Shown piece by piece: positions 21,625 through 33,000 of a stretch of DNA of 64,000 bases. The notes under the pieces are model-generated. The model made no database searches and was not told the origin of the DNA. It saw only the letters and a list, made by a program, of their open reading frames with translations. Position 1 is the stretch's first letter. The number at the start of each line of letters is the position of its first letter. The position numbers were made by a program, and so were the translations under genes. The stretch comes from Guillardia theta CCMP2712 (Eukaryota; Cryptophyceae; Pyrenomonadales; Geminigeraceae): positions 1 through 64,000 of the forward strand of contig NW_005434603.1 in NCBI RefSeq assembly GCF_000315625.1. The letters run 5' to 3'.

Positions 21625-24600
21625 TCACCAGAGCTGACATTGCTTCTTGGGATTCATGGCAGTGCCGACGGGGCACTGGAACGCGCGAGCAAACGGCTGG
21701 AAGTTGCTGAGAACTCCGAGAACCCTGAAGAGAGTGTGAGGATGAGGGACAGAGGGAGAGCGAAGAGGGCAGGTCACAAGGAGAACAGAGGAGAGGAAGC
21801 AGGTAGTGAAAGTGAAGAATAGCAGGGCAAGCGCCAATAGGGGCAATGGTTGTGGAGCTGACGAGGAGGAGGAGGAGGAGAGGAGGAGGAGGAGGAGGAG
21901 GAGGAGGAGGAGGAGGAGGAGAGGAGGAGGAGGAGGAGGAGGAGGAGGAGGAGGAGGAATCTTTGGGAAGGGGGTATCAATGTGCTTCCCACCTGTACTT
22001 AGCGGGCGAGTGCTCATCGGAGAAGAGCGAGTCGATCGCCATGTCCTGCTTGTCTGTCTCGCACCAGTTCTGAGCGAAGGCCGTGAAGAAGAGTCGGTGA
22101 GCCGCCATCGACCGTCGCTCAGTCGGGTGGGACTTCTCGAACGCCTGCGGTCCACATCAGCCTCCTCCTCTACTCTACAAGCACGAGATCTCCTCCTGCC
22201 CCATGCAAATACACTCCTTCCCCTATTCCCCCTCCTGCTCGTCCTCGTCCTCGTCCCCGCTCCCCATTACCCAAAAACACTCCCTCTCCCCTCACCCCTG
22301 CTGCTCATCCTCCTTTCCCTTCCCCCGTCACTGCAACTCAAAATTTCTTTACCTGGAACGCAAATCGCATGCCACCTTCGTCTGCAATGTTCTCTCCCAG
22401 CGTCGCTTCCCCGTCCACGTGATTCCCCTGGTACCAATCCGGCACTTCGCTCCCGTACTCGCTGTACTGCTCGGCCAGACAATCCGCTCTCTATCACACA
22501 CACGGGTCAAACCGACGCCTTCGTCTACAACCACACCACCTCATCATCATCATCCTCTACCGCTACCACAGCCTCTTCCTTTCACTTTGCAACCACCACC
22601 TCCACAACATTCTCTTTCTCCTCTGCATACATCATTCTTTTGCCGTCTCCCCCTCCTCACCTTGTCAAACTCTTGGAATGTCTTGCTGTCCCACCAGTCC
22701 TTCTGATCGCCATTTTTGTCCAACAAGTGCCCTGAGTTCACATCAACTCTCCTCTTCCTCCTCCTCTCCTCCTCCGGCTTCACCCGTGTCGTCAAACCCA
22801 TGCGTCATCTCGTGCCCGCAGATCGTTCCGAGAGCTCCGTAGTTGCGAGCCTGCGGGAGCGTCAGGGCGGACGAGGCCCGGGGGAGGGGAGGAGGGGGAG
22901 CTCTTACGTCGTCGTACGTCTCTGAGTAGAAGGGCGTCTGAATGATCCCAGCGGGAACCTGCGGGGAGGGTCAGGCTGACGGAGGGACACGGGAGGTTGA
23001 ACCAACCCAAAGTCCGTTGACCATGGGGCTGTAGAAGGCGTTGACGACGATGGGGTACGACTCGCCCCAGCGGTTTCGCTTCGGCGACTCGAAGATTCTC
23101 ACCTGAGTTGTTCCATCAGCCCCCAGCCCATGATGAGTCGATGGCAACAAGGGGAGATATTGCAGATCGAGAGCGAGGGGATGGACGGGGAGTGGGAAGG
23201 GAGGAGGAGGAGGAGGAGAGGAAGGACAGCGGAGGAGACGAGGAGACGAGACGAGAGCATGGGATGAAGGAGAGAGAAGAAATCAGAAGACTTGAGACCT
23301 GAGCTCGCTTCACTGCGTTCGACCCGATGATGTCAACGTTCCCCACGTAGTTATCCTCCGAGAGCTGCCCAAAGTTTCTGAAGACGCTCTCTGGCCAGTC
23401 ATCCGGGTAACCAACCTGCTCCCATCGTCAGTGAGAGGTGCAAGAGGAGGACAATGAGGAAGGCCAAGACCTCAAAGAACATGTTGTCGAGCTTCTCCTG
23501 CGCCGCCTTCCTCGAGGCCGGGTCCATCCACTTGGTTGTGTCAAGGCTGTCTCGGAACTCCTGGCGGATGTTCTTGAGCATTGTGATCGTGTCGTCCTTC
23601 CTGGTCTTGGGGAAGACATTCTCCACGTAGAGGTAACTAGACGCCCAGCCCAGCAGGTACGTCGTGTCCGAGTAGCACTTCTTGACCCGCTGCTGTTTTG
23701 CCACAACCCCGAACTTGGCGTTGTGCCAGTCGTGAACAGCATCCCTGAAGCTGTCGTCCAGGTAGGTGGCATAATTGTAGATGAGGCGGAATCGCGTGTA
23801 CGATTCGACTTCAGCCCAGCACTGCTCCGTGTCCACAGTGCCGTTGGGGCTGGTAAAATCCTTGCAGCTGAAGATGTCCTCGAGGTTCTGTAGCCAGCCA
23901 CCTTGCTTGATGATCAGCCTCGGGCTCGAGAGAGGCTGGCCCATCGCGTCCTCCTCCTCGCCTTCCTCGCCCACCCCGACCTGAGAGAAGTTCATCGCTT
24001 CGAACCATCGCTCCCAGTCGATCGAAGGCGCCTGTGGAGCAGACGTCAGAACCTCCTCCACCCTCTTGATCAAGATCGCTCACCTTGACGCTCAGATACT
24101 CCCGATCTATCCACTGGTCATAATGAGACGAGCCGTCGCTGCTGTTGAAGCCTGCAGCAAGCTTGATATCCATCTGAAGGACTTTCTCAGCATCGTCGTT
24201 GGCGACGTTGTCGTCGTAGCCAGCAAGCCCCACGAGCGTTTTCACAAACTCCTTGAAAGCAGAGATGGTATCCGATTCCTTGCCAGTAGCAAGATACTGG
24301 GTGTACTCGTCGGCATCAAGGATCGGCTTCGAGCCCTTGACAAAGAGCCCGTACCTCTCCTTGTTCCAAGAGTCGATGTCGACTGACCACGTCCAGAACA
24401 AGCTCAGGTCAGCCAGCTGAACTTTGATGGCTGCGTCGACAAACGTCACGTTGTCTGTGATGTTCTCAGTCATCTCCATCCATGGAGTCAACAGGTCCCA
24501 CGACGCCTTGGGCGCCGTCCCCTTGAGGCAGGAGCGGTAGAAGATCGCTGCTGGGTTCTCTTTATCAGTCTCGAGCAGAGACTTGAGCTGCGTTCTGATC

Positions 24601-25181
24601 CCATCGTCAACCTGATCCCACTGCAGCGCCACCGAGGACACGTCGTCGGGGATGTTTGACCCCTTCGACTCCGCCCAGTGCCCGCACGCGAACTGATAGA
24701 AGTCGTCGCAGGGATCGACGCTGGGGTCGATGGCGCGGCGCATATCGGGAGGGAACTCGTCGACCTGCAGGTAGCTCGCGATCCTCGAGGCATCAGCCGT
24801 CACCGCATCAAGACGCTCCTTGTTCAGCTCCGTCTGTGGCGCATCGCCCCCAAGGGCCCAGTCGAGCTTCCAACCCGCAAGGTGGTCAATGGTTCTGTAG
24901 ATGGGCTGCTTCATGTTCTTGTAGTCGCTCTCCCTGATCGCCGCAAGCTCCACTCGAGGCACTTGCATCCTCGAGCTGCTCCCAGTTGCGACCAGCATGC
25001 CGATAAGGAGAAGACCCGACGCCGCACAGCCGAACACGAGCAGCGACATGGTCCTCCTGGTAGTCCCTGCGAGCGACAGGTGCGTTCGAGCACGAGGCTG
25101 GCTCCCCTGCATGCTGCGAGCATCTTCGATATCGCCATGCCCGAACCCTACTGATGTCCCAGGAAGGATTGAGGGTGCCAT
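21625..25181 (-). CDS. M13-family zinc metallopeptidase (neprilysin-like), type II membrane protein
   Basis: Ten exons join in frame to 816 residues: 25181-24084, 24031-23471, 23415-23299, 23102-23007, 22958-22908, 22850-22784, 22731-22661, 22490-22353, 22144-21993, 21724-21625. A single membrane anchor near residues 46-68 ([20 protein letters not shown]) makes the catalytic domain extracytosolic. [13 protein letters not shown] is the typical M13 N-terminal signature. NAFYSP matches the NAYY substrate-binding motif, HEMTHGFDD holds the HExxH zinc site, and ENIADEGG supplies the third zinc ligand. The end CQLW resembles the family's C-terminal CxxW. Family members trim extracellular peptides; the substrate here is unknown. 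The open frame continues 18 codons upstream without an ATG, so 25181 is preferred as start. Confidence 0.95.
21861..21958. repeat. GGA trinucleotide repeat in M13 peptidase intron
   Basis: Long GGA run inside the last intron of the peptidase gene. It creates Arg/Gly/Glu and Ser/Pro artefact ORFs. Confidence 0.9.
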
Positions 25182-25866
25182 TCGTTCAGTTCCGCAGGAG
25201 TATCGCGCCTCACGTTCCACGAAGAGTGTAAGCAACTGGCTTTAACGGAGGAGGTAGAAGGAGCGGAGAGCAGTAGGGAGGAAGCGGGAGGGAGGAGGGA
25301 GTGAGAAGGATCTGCAAGGAGGAGGGAGATGGAGAGGGAGACGCTGAGGAGGAGGGAGGAGGAGGTAGAGAGGCGGTCACTCAGCCGGTTTCTCCTCCAT
25401 TCCTTCAGTGCCGTCTGACTAAGACTAACGGGGCCCCGTTCAATAAGCACCAAATGCTGGAAAATATGATTTGATGCTTACTGTATATTTCAAAATATCA
25501 ATATATTTTATTAATCTCTTCCATATTTCAGCACCCCCAGAGGAAATAAGAGGATCGATTTACATGCAAAAAGCGAAGGGTCGTGCACGTTACAAAGTTC
25601 GTTGAAGTGTTCGGAAACCGTTATTTATCTGTGTGTTAGCCGCGAAAGATGGTTATTCCGAAATCAGTACGGCGGCATGCAGGAGCAGATGCAGAACAAG
25701 CGCTGGCCTTGTATGGCTTCAGCTGATTATCTTGACGGCATGGCAAGTGTCGACACGGCTAGCCCTCGCTGATCCCTTGCCATGCGGAAGCAAGTCCGTC
25801 AGAGCTGATCCTCCTGCTGTTTGTAAGGGGCCTGCCCCTCCTAGTCGCGACGACGGAGTGATCACC
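25182..25866. other. Divergent promoter region
   Basis: Lies between the minus-strand peptidase start and the plus-strand methyltransferase-like gene. It holds a GGAG-rich block (25250-25370) and an AT-rich stretch (25440-25530, AATATATTTTATTAATC) suited to promoter function. An in-frame extension upstream of 25867 has no ATG. Confidence 0.35.
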
Positions 25867-27244
25867 ATGGAACGAGACTTGAAGGTGAAGCAGGAGATGA
25901 GAAAGAGAAGGCAAGAAGAAAGTCCTCAGATGACAGCGACGAACAAACGTGCTGCTAAGAGGAAGACATCTTCTGATCAAGGAGAATCCGCAGGCAATCA
26001 TGCCAGGTCGAGCTGGGGCGAGTCGACGAAGACATCGTTCATGTCGCACTTCGAGAAGAGCAAGGTCAAGGGAGCCAGCAGGACGTCTCTCGAGTCTGAC
26101 AAGTCCGGACATGAAGTCGAACAAGGCAAGGTGACTGCTAGCGCTGCAGTCAGCAAGCACAGGAAAGCCAGTCATCCGGATCAAGGCAATAACAGCAAGA
26201 AACGACACGAAAGGGGGCCGAAAGGGACAGAACCCACTTCCAGCATTCACAACCATCCATTCCCGACTGAGTACGGGGATCACTTCGAGACAAGCAAAGT
26301 CGCGATTCACGATATAGCGCCGATCTTGCAACAATTCGCCAAAGTGTCTGGGAAACAAGCTTCCTCCCTGGCTATTTATGATCCTTATTATTGCGACGGT
26401 TGCTCATCCTTCTCTCGCTATCCCCCCTTGTAATCTTGAATGTGTCCAGGTGCTGTCATCGAGCATTTTCGCCAGGAAGGCTTTCATAACGTGCACAATC
26501 TGAACGTGGACTGTTACCAGGTTCTCTTGCCTCTGGGCCTCTCGAAGGGATGGGGGGTATGATACTTGCATGCCAGGTCTGGAAGAGTGCAACAACCTCG
26601 AGTGATTTCGGTGTCTTGACGTGTGTCTCGTCTATCATCTCTTGACTCATGTCACAGATATCGTCGTGACGAATCCCCCTTTCTCGGGCGATCACAAGCA
26701 GAAGTGTTTAGAGCATTGCGGTACGTGTCTTACCGTCAAAGGTCGCCGAGTGCCCTCACTGTGCTGAGGACAGTCAAGAGGGAGCAAGCGTGGATGGTGC
26801 TGCTTCCTGCATACTGCGCAACCAAGAACTATTTTCAAGAGCTGATGAGCAATTGGAAGGAAAGAGGAAAAGTGTTCTACGGGATACCGAAGGTAAAGCA
26901 TGGTCAAGACATGACTGTCACGGTAACGTTAATCTTTTCAGGTAAGATACGATTTCGAACACCCAGAAGGCACAGGCCATGCTGTCAGCCCCTTTTTTTC
27001 GATCTGGTTTGTTTACCTGGGCAAACATACCGAAGAGATCTTCTCTTGGTACAAGAAACGATATGGTAGAAGTACCTGCTCTCGTGATTTTTGTCTTTCT
27101 CACGGGCACTTAGGCGACGAAGGCCCTCTGAAGCTCGCGCGCACTGTAGAGGACCTTGCAGCCAACAAAGCTGTAGACAACAGAAAGAGGCTGAATCCTC
27201 GACAGCGTGCTGCTCTTAAGAAGAAGAAACAGATCCTGCCCTGA
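25867..27244 (+). CDS. Methyltransferase-like protein (DPYYCDG / NPPF motifs)
   Basis: Exons 25867-26398, 26450-26520, 26577-26610, 26658-26720, 26774-26892 and 26942-27244 join in frame to 373 residues. The first 150 or so residues are basic and low complexity (probably nuclear). The conserved part reads IYDPYYCDG, AVIEHFRQEGFHNVHNLNVDCYQ, SSDFDIVVTNPPFSGDH, WMVLLPAYCATKNYFQEL and SPFFSIWFVYLG. NPPF is motif IV of class I N-directed methyltransferases (N6-adenine and glutamine types); DPYYCDG sits where an early Rossmann motif would be. I recall similar uncharacterised proteins in other protists. The C-terminus is strongly basic (NPRQRAALKKKKQILP). Substrate unknown. Confidence 0.7.
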
Positions 27245-27481
27245 TGAGCCTGGCGCGGAAAAGGTGGGTTTGCAGCGGAGATTAGCATGCAGAAGATTGT
27301 GAGAACGAAGAAAGGATGATTCTTTAATTCTAGTCTCAGTTTTGCAAGAGAGGCTCTCGTTCCTCATTTTAATCCCCAGCATGCATCTGAAGAGGTCCAA
27401 AATGTCTCAGCAAAAGATAACAGACTACTTTAGGAACAAAGACAAGGGAAGATCGAGAGAAATCGATCCTACCGACCTCTT

Positions 27482-28268
27482 TTATCGCTGCTCGACGTTG
27501 TTGAGAATCCCGGATGAGAGGATCGCAGCAATCGCAGCAATGCCTGCGGCAGCAACGCCGCCGATCTGGAGCAAGGTCGAGGTCAGACTCTGGATCAAAC
27601 CGCGGAGATCCTCCTTCATACCAGGGCAGTGCTCTGTCCCGAACTCTCAGGATCCTGAACCTAGACACAACAAGCTTCAGGCTTCCAACAGGAGCGATCG
27701 AGAAACGCCTGGGATAGCTCACACCTGCATCTTGGGCTCAACCGCCCACACATTGCTCTTTCCATCGGCATCAACCGAGGCACCCATCCTCTTGGGAGAA
27801 GCCGGCTGCGCCACAAGAATGCGTTACATGTCGTCAAACATACAGTGGAGTGTGGTAATGATTTCAGCGCCTTCCTCGCAAAACGACATTCGATGTCACA
27901 TCAAAGCTAGAGCATGAACGACCGTGCTACACAGAAATAATCCTTCCACATCGTGCACGAGAAAACAAGAACGGGCCATGAAGCACAGGACAGAACTTGT
28001 TAATAATTGTTCAGATTATGGTAGCAATGTCTTGTGTGAAAAGACGAAATCCGAAACAAGGCCAGTAAAGCCCAGAGATGTTGCTTACCCCATCGTTGTC
28101 TTGCATCCTGAGAGCAAGGCATGCAGGAGCCTTCCTGCTGGAAGGGCCAACCATGGTTGCCTTAGCAGAAAGGGAGGCAGAAGGAGCCAGCATGGGAGGA
28201 GCTCCTCCCATGAAAGCTTCGGTTCCCGCCACCATTGTCGCCGCAATGACGCCCCAGCTTGCTCGCAT
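27482..28268 (-). CDS. Small plastid-targeted single-TM protein
   Basis: Three exons (28268-28089, 27805-27725, 27589-27482) give 122 residues in frame. The N-terminus MRASWGVIAATMVAGTEA is a signal peptide, with Phe at the predicted cleavage site. A Ser/Ala/Lys-rich transit-like stretch follows, the bipartite signal of complex red plastids. The mature part begins around QDNDG/PASPKRMGAS, has the phrase SNVWAVEPKMQ, and ends with one hydrophobic helix (LQIGGVAAAGIAAIAAILSS) and the short tail GILNNVEQR. This architecture fits a small thylakoid or envelope subunit, but I cannot name the family. A plus-strand ORF on the same DNA is judged a shadow. Confidence 0.7.
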
Positions 28269-28269
28269 C

Positions 28270-28680
28270 GTCGTCGGATACCTAACCCCTGACACCACCC
28301 CTTTCTTTACCGACTCAGACTCACCCCTACCCCTGTTTTCCCATGAGGATACGTACAAGCGGCCTACAATCAGGAGTACCCCCACCCCACACCAGATCTT
28401 ATGCTCCGCCTCCCTGTCCTTATTTGTCACATAACCCCACATTAGAGTACCCCACCCATCTTTGGATTGGCCTCTCCACCCCTTCTATGTCTTCACCACT
28501 ACCCACCCCCATTATGAGACAACCACATACTCACCTCCCCTACCTCCCCCCCCTCCTTCCGGTACCTCAGCGAATTCTGGGTACCATCGTTGAAGACGCG
28601 TGCCCCCTTCTCTCTACCCCTACTTTGGCTATGAAACACACCCGTCATTCTCTACCCCACCCACCAACACCAGTCAAGAG
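28270..28680. other. C-rich TACCCC tract bordering GC island 4
   Basis: Dense blocks of CTACCCC, CCCACCC and ACCCCC run from the plastid gene's promoter to the island. No gene visible. Confidence 0.45.
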
Positions 28681-29335
28681 GTGAGCGGAGGCCGCCAGGC
28701 AGCCGGCAACCTGTTTGAGCTTCGACAGGGTTCATGGGGGTCAGGGGGGTACGGTAGTCAGTCGCCGTTAGCCCGGGCACTGAGCGCCATCGGATCGGAC
28801 CGGACTTCGGTCGCTCCCGGGCCCGGCCCGGCGGCCCGGACTCGGACTCCTGTGCCGGACCGAGTCCGACGGTCCCGGCTGATACTGGCGACCCGGGCCC
28901 GGGGCCCGCCCGCTCCGAGTCCACACATCATGTGCCGGGAAGGCTTGCAAGTGCCTAGAGATCATTCAACCGATACGGATGTTCAAGCTCGACTCTCAAA
29001 ACCGTGGCCCAACTTGACGTGACACGTGACCGTGACAGGCCGCAAGGCCCGGCCCCCGATCATCGGACTCCCGGATGAGAACTCCCGGCGAGTCACTGAC
29101 TGAGAGGACGGGCTACCACGGCGGCCGGGACGACGCACGGCGGCCGGAAGCCTGCCGCGGGGGTCAACTTGTGACACTGCTGATTCATTTAACTAGGCTT
29201 CGGAAGCCTACGGGGTGACGGTCAAACTTCCGCCGTAAGAGCCCGGTCTGAAATATTTGACAATCATCTTGAATCGAAAGGCAGAATCATTCCGATCGGA
29301 TCGGACCGTGGCAAGTAAGACACAGTGTGACACTC
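28680..29335. repeat. GC-rich island 4
   Basis: Shares GGATCGGACCGG, CCCGATCATCGGACTCCCGG and GAGTCACTGACTGAG words with other islands. No coding frame. The outer ends are less GC-rich, with GATCGGATCGGACCGTGG at 29296. Confidence 0.6.
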
Positions 29336-29985
29336 AAGCCAAGAGAGGGTGTTGAGAGTACTGATCGGAGCTAGTCTCACCTCAGGCTACGTCAAACAGT
29401 TGATGACAGTGGCGGCTCCATGCACTGCACACTGACAGGTGCCGCAGTGGAAGGTATTCATGGGGACATCAACAGCTGTGATAGGGATGACGTAGGAGGA
29501 CGTGGCCATGAGGACGACAGCAGGAGCTTAGGAATCATGGGAGACAGCAGGCGATAAGAGAGTCAGCTTACATGAGACCACTGCCAGGAGGACTGCATAC
29601 GATAGGATGGCAGTGGCCCAGGGTCAGTAACGGCTAGGGGGATTCGGAAGTCACAGTATCACCCCTGGGGTCACCGAGTCTTGCCAGGACACACTGAGGA
29701 ACCGGGCCGGGCAAGGCCGCAGCCTGGGTCTGATCGGAGACAGTAGTATCAGATTTATTCTACTGGAGGCCATATGAGGCCCTGAGGAGGCACGGGACAG
29801 CCTCGTATCAGGAGAAGAGAAGGTTATAGAGAACACACTGAGGGATCTGTCAAGACCAAGGGAGCAGCTGGATCGTCTTGACAGAGAGCGTTGGAAAGGA
29901 GATGGTAGAGCTTGTCATGCCAAGCCTATGGCTGTTTCTCAGGACACCTTCAAGCTAGGGGACTAGGACCCGCACCGGTAGAAAC
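29336..29985. other. No gene seen
   Basis: Mid-GC DNA full of short GACAG/AGGAG phrases and stop codons. It may be decayed repeat. Confidence 0.35.
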
Positions 29986-29989
29986 CATA

Positions 29990-30418
29990 TCACGGATAAG
30001 AAGCGCAGAGTACCGTTAGTAGTAGTTCCCAGGACCAGGAGGGGCCGACATTCACAAACGGAAGGCTGTCGATCGTTTCTTTGAGACGATGAAGGAAAGA
30101 AAGGAAGGTCTGTCTGAGCCAATCATTGCCTATGGAGCTGCCTCTTTCAGTGCCGGTGGGAACAACGAGAAGGCGGTCCCCTCCAAGTGGATCAAACAAC
30201 ATTGCCGCAAAGCTTTCAAACGCGTGGTTGATGTTGATGAGAAACATACGACTGCCTATTGAGTCATCGATGTGGCACGAAATTACCAGTATTTCATCTC
30301 GAGAGAGGGACGGTGCGAGGGTTGAAATGGTGTGAGTCCACCCTTGTGTGTCTCGTGACATCAATGCTGCACTGAACTTTCTTTTTCGATGCCAAGAGAC
30401 AGAAAAAGAGACTTTCAT
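29990..30418 (-). CDS. Hypothetical protein, 142 aa
   Basis: ATG 30418 to stop 29990. Contains a plausible folded stretch (ILVISCHIDDSIGSRMFLIN; HAFESFAAMLFDPLGGDRLL). No domain recognised and splicing is unknown. Confidence 0.35.
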   Translation of the reverse strand: MKVSFSVSWHRKRKFSAALMSRDTQGWTHTISTLAPSLSRDEILVISCHIDDSIGSRMFLININHAFESFAAMLFDPLGGDRLLVVPTGTERGSSIGNDWLRQTFLSFLHRLKETIDSLPFVNVGPSWSWELLLTVLCASYP

Positions 30419-30433
30419 GTGTGAGCATGGTCA

Positions 30434-30706
30434 CTAAACTAAACTATATGAGCTGATGCTCTTGCCATCCGCCTGGTAGTTTTCCGGGGATGTAAACCCT
30501 CCCATGCCATTGCTCAAGGCCATCACCACACCGCTCAGGACGGAGCTCAGATGCATCATTTCCTTGTGTATGTTCATGGTCTGCATCCTCTTGGAGGTGA
30601 GATCGGCAAACACATCCAACGCCTCCACCTTGCTATCGAGATTTTCCAAGTGTCGCTTAATCTTCTCCTTCGTCTGCTTGCCTTCGGAGATGACTATGTT
30701 GTCCAT
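30434..30706 (-). CDS. Hypothetical coiled-coil protein or terminal exon
   Basis: From ATG 30706 the frame encodes a charged helix (SEGKQTKEKIKRHLENLDSK) and a Met-rich helix (MHLSSVLSGVVMALSNGMGG), ending SISSYSLV. The frame extends upstream (VTLKKLKE) and may be the last exon of a longer gene. Family unknown. Confidence 0.3.
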   Translation of the reverse strand: MDNIVISEGKQTKEKIKRHLENLDSKVEALDVFADLTSKRMQTMNIHKEMMHLSSVLSGVVMALSNGMGGFTSPENYQADGKSISSYSLV

Positions 30707-30749
30707 CTCCTTCAGTTTCTTCAAGGTGACTGTAACCTTCTACATGCTC

Positions 30750-31500
30750 TATACCCTGTTGGACCGGGATGAGCTCGGCTCGAGCCAGTGTCCATCACAT
30801 AGCTAAGTTTCAATATGACAAGTATCAATGTGTTTGCCTAGCTGCAATTTATTGCTATGGAGGGATTAGAGTGGCTGATGCGAATGATCACATGCACGCT
30901 TAATAGAATCATCTGAGTGACCTGTCAGCACCATCATCATCAAATTGTAGGATACGACGTTTTGCAAACCAAGAATACGAGAGCTCAGACTTTATTTACA
31001 GCGCGTGTGTGCAATTGCTCTATTTTACATGCATGCACAATGGCCTTTCTTCCTTGTCATGAATCATACCTTGTAACTGCGATGTTGTATCTTTTAGTTC
31101 AAGTTCAAACTTTGGAACTACAATATCGTATGGAAAACCGATACAAGGTCTGATCATAATCAGAAAGTGAAGCTATGATTGCAATGCGACAATCAGTTTT
31201 TGGACGAGCAGAGAAGCATATCGAATATTGCCTGATACATTCCCACTGAAAGCATATTTCACCAATCAGGTTACCAAAATTTCAAGCTTCCAAAGTTCCG
31301 ATTTATAATCAACTAGGGCTGCAACGCCGGATGCTTACCTGCCCCTGATGACAGTAACAAGGAGTCATCAGAATAAACCTTGCATCATGAGACTGCTGAT
31401 GACAGTCGATCTCCAGATACATACAGATCAATGATCGCTAATAGCTGAAAGTGGACCTGGAGGTAGGAGCAAGTGCAATGACGTATGCTGCTGGCGTGAC
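30750..31500. other. No gene seen; AT-rich flank of the transposase remnant
   Basis: Includes an inverted fragment of the neighbouring transposase sequence at about 31328-31355 (GATGCTTACCTGCCCCTGAT). Confidence 0.5.
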
Positions 31501-31526
31501 AAACGAAGATAGGCGGCCATCCGATG

Positions 31527-32600
31527 TCATCCTCTTGAGATTTTACGCGAGGATGCGCCAAAAGGTATTGATGCCTTGAAGCACCTTTGATGCACTGCAG
31601 CGGCAGGAGCAAGCTTGAAGACGGAGCTGAGGTATTCGATGTTGCATGCTGATGAAACAAAAGATGGTGCTTGTCTGTTATCTTCAGTTATCAGGGGCAG
31701 GTAAGCATCAAGAATACCGTCCAAACACCCAACACAATGACGGAACACATGACTAGGGCCTAAAGTCGAGAACCCGTGTGCGATTTTGTGAAGCCGAGCA
31801 ACATCATCCAAGGGAAAATCCAATGGGAATTGCTCATTGATGGCATGCACTACTCTACGCACAGAATCTCGAAACGCGGTTACACTTATACCATGCACCA
31901 GAACAATGTCCAGATACGATCCACCAGCCAGCCATCGCAACGTTACAGCCAGCATGATCTCTGGTGTAACCATGTCTCCACGACGAGATGCCATTTTATC
32001 ATTCTTGGACAAATGAGGTCGAATGCGATCTAACAAGATATTGAATGTGTTGATTCCAAGACGATAATACCGCTTGAAGGTAACCCCATGTAACTTTGTT
32101 TGTAAATGGTGCCATTCAACCCTCGGAGATTCGGCGAACATTGTTCGTCGACGTTTGATGGGACGATTGTGGTTGATGTCATCATGCAACGAGGACATGT
32201 GCTGCTGAGCCACTCTTTTAAGCTGTCGTTGTCTCACAAGAGGAATGAGACAGGCAAACTTTTGCAAGAGTTGAGCCAAAATCGTCAAAACTTCAAGGAT
32301 TTCTGCGATCAAATCCAGATACTGTTCTTTCTTTCTGGCAGTCATCGAAGTTTTCCGCCTTGCAAGAACAGTAGGTGTTGATGCTTGTATCAATGAAGTG
32401 ACTGCTTGTACTCCGTCAACGGTATCATTCAAAGATACTTGTTCATTTTCTTCAGCCATGGATGCAGCGTACCTCCTGTGTCGGGTGGACTGCAGGGTAT
32501 TCCCGCCTAAAAATTCAAATTTGAAAGTAAAGCGAAACAGATCTATTTCAGAAACAATGAATCTGAAACTATTTATAGCAAAAAGAGTCTTTTCGCTCAT
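31527..32600 (-). mobile_element. PIF/Harbinger-type transposase, probably truncated
   Basis: A 357-codon frame from ATG 32600. It contains the Harbinger pattern: YYRLGINTFNILLDRIRPHL, then MLAVTLRWLAGGSYLDI, then ISVTAFRDSVRRVVHAIN, then the first catalytic Asp in HCVGCLDGI. After NRQAPSFVSSACNIEYLSSV the similarity fades, and the remaining DDE residues are not evident, so it is likely inactive. A 20-bp piece of the same reading frame lies inverted about 350 bp downstream, showing rearrangement. I could not find convincing terminal inverted repeats or target duplications. Confidence 0.75.
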
Positions 32601-32635
32601 GGATTCGCGATACGCTGTCAGCAGTGACTCTATTC

Positions 32636-32766
32636 GTACTGATCTTTAACTAAAGTTTTGACTCTCATGAATGATCTCCGGGTATCATAGATCCTATCTC
32701 GCCCCATCACTCGGTATAACCTGGCATTATTGTCCTCAAACTGATTTTTAACTTTTAACTTGAGTA
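32636..32766. repeat. Two degenerate copies of the AT-rich motif
   Basis: CGTACTGATCTTTAACTAAAG at 32638 and ACTGATTTTTAACTTTTAAC then TTGAGTAC at about 32742 resemble the island motif, here without GC-rich flanks. Confidence 0.45.
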
Positions 32767-33000
32767 CACAAAGGCAAGGCAGGGTAGATCTCCCGTCAAT
32801 CTCCCTTGAACCTGAACTTCCTTCCGTCGTCCCTCGTCCCGTTCGTGAGCCTTCGCTCTTCTTCTCGCAGCTCCTTGCTACATTCAGGCTTCCTCAGAGT
32901 CACTAGATCCTTCAGAAGCTCTATCGGCCACACAGTCAGACAGCTTCCTGCACTTTCCTTACTCGTTTGCAAACACACTTCGAACGCTCTTTGCACAAAC

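Noticed and set aside
21806-22735. 309-codon plus ORF opposite the M13 peptidase
   Set aside because: Antisense to verified catalytic exons and driven by the GGA repeat.
27381-27917. Plus-strand 178-codon ORF with a PIP-box-like QQKITDYF near its start
   Set aside because: It overlaps the minus-strand plastid protein's exons 2 and 3, which have targeting signal, TM helix and clean splice sites. The PIP-box match is short and could be chance; beyond it the ORF is antisense.
28270-28680. Interstitial telomere
   Set aside because: CCCTA-like blocks are irregular and never in an exact tandem array, so a telomere origin is not supported by the sequence alone.
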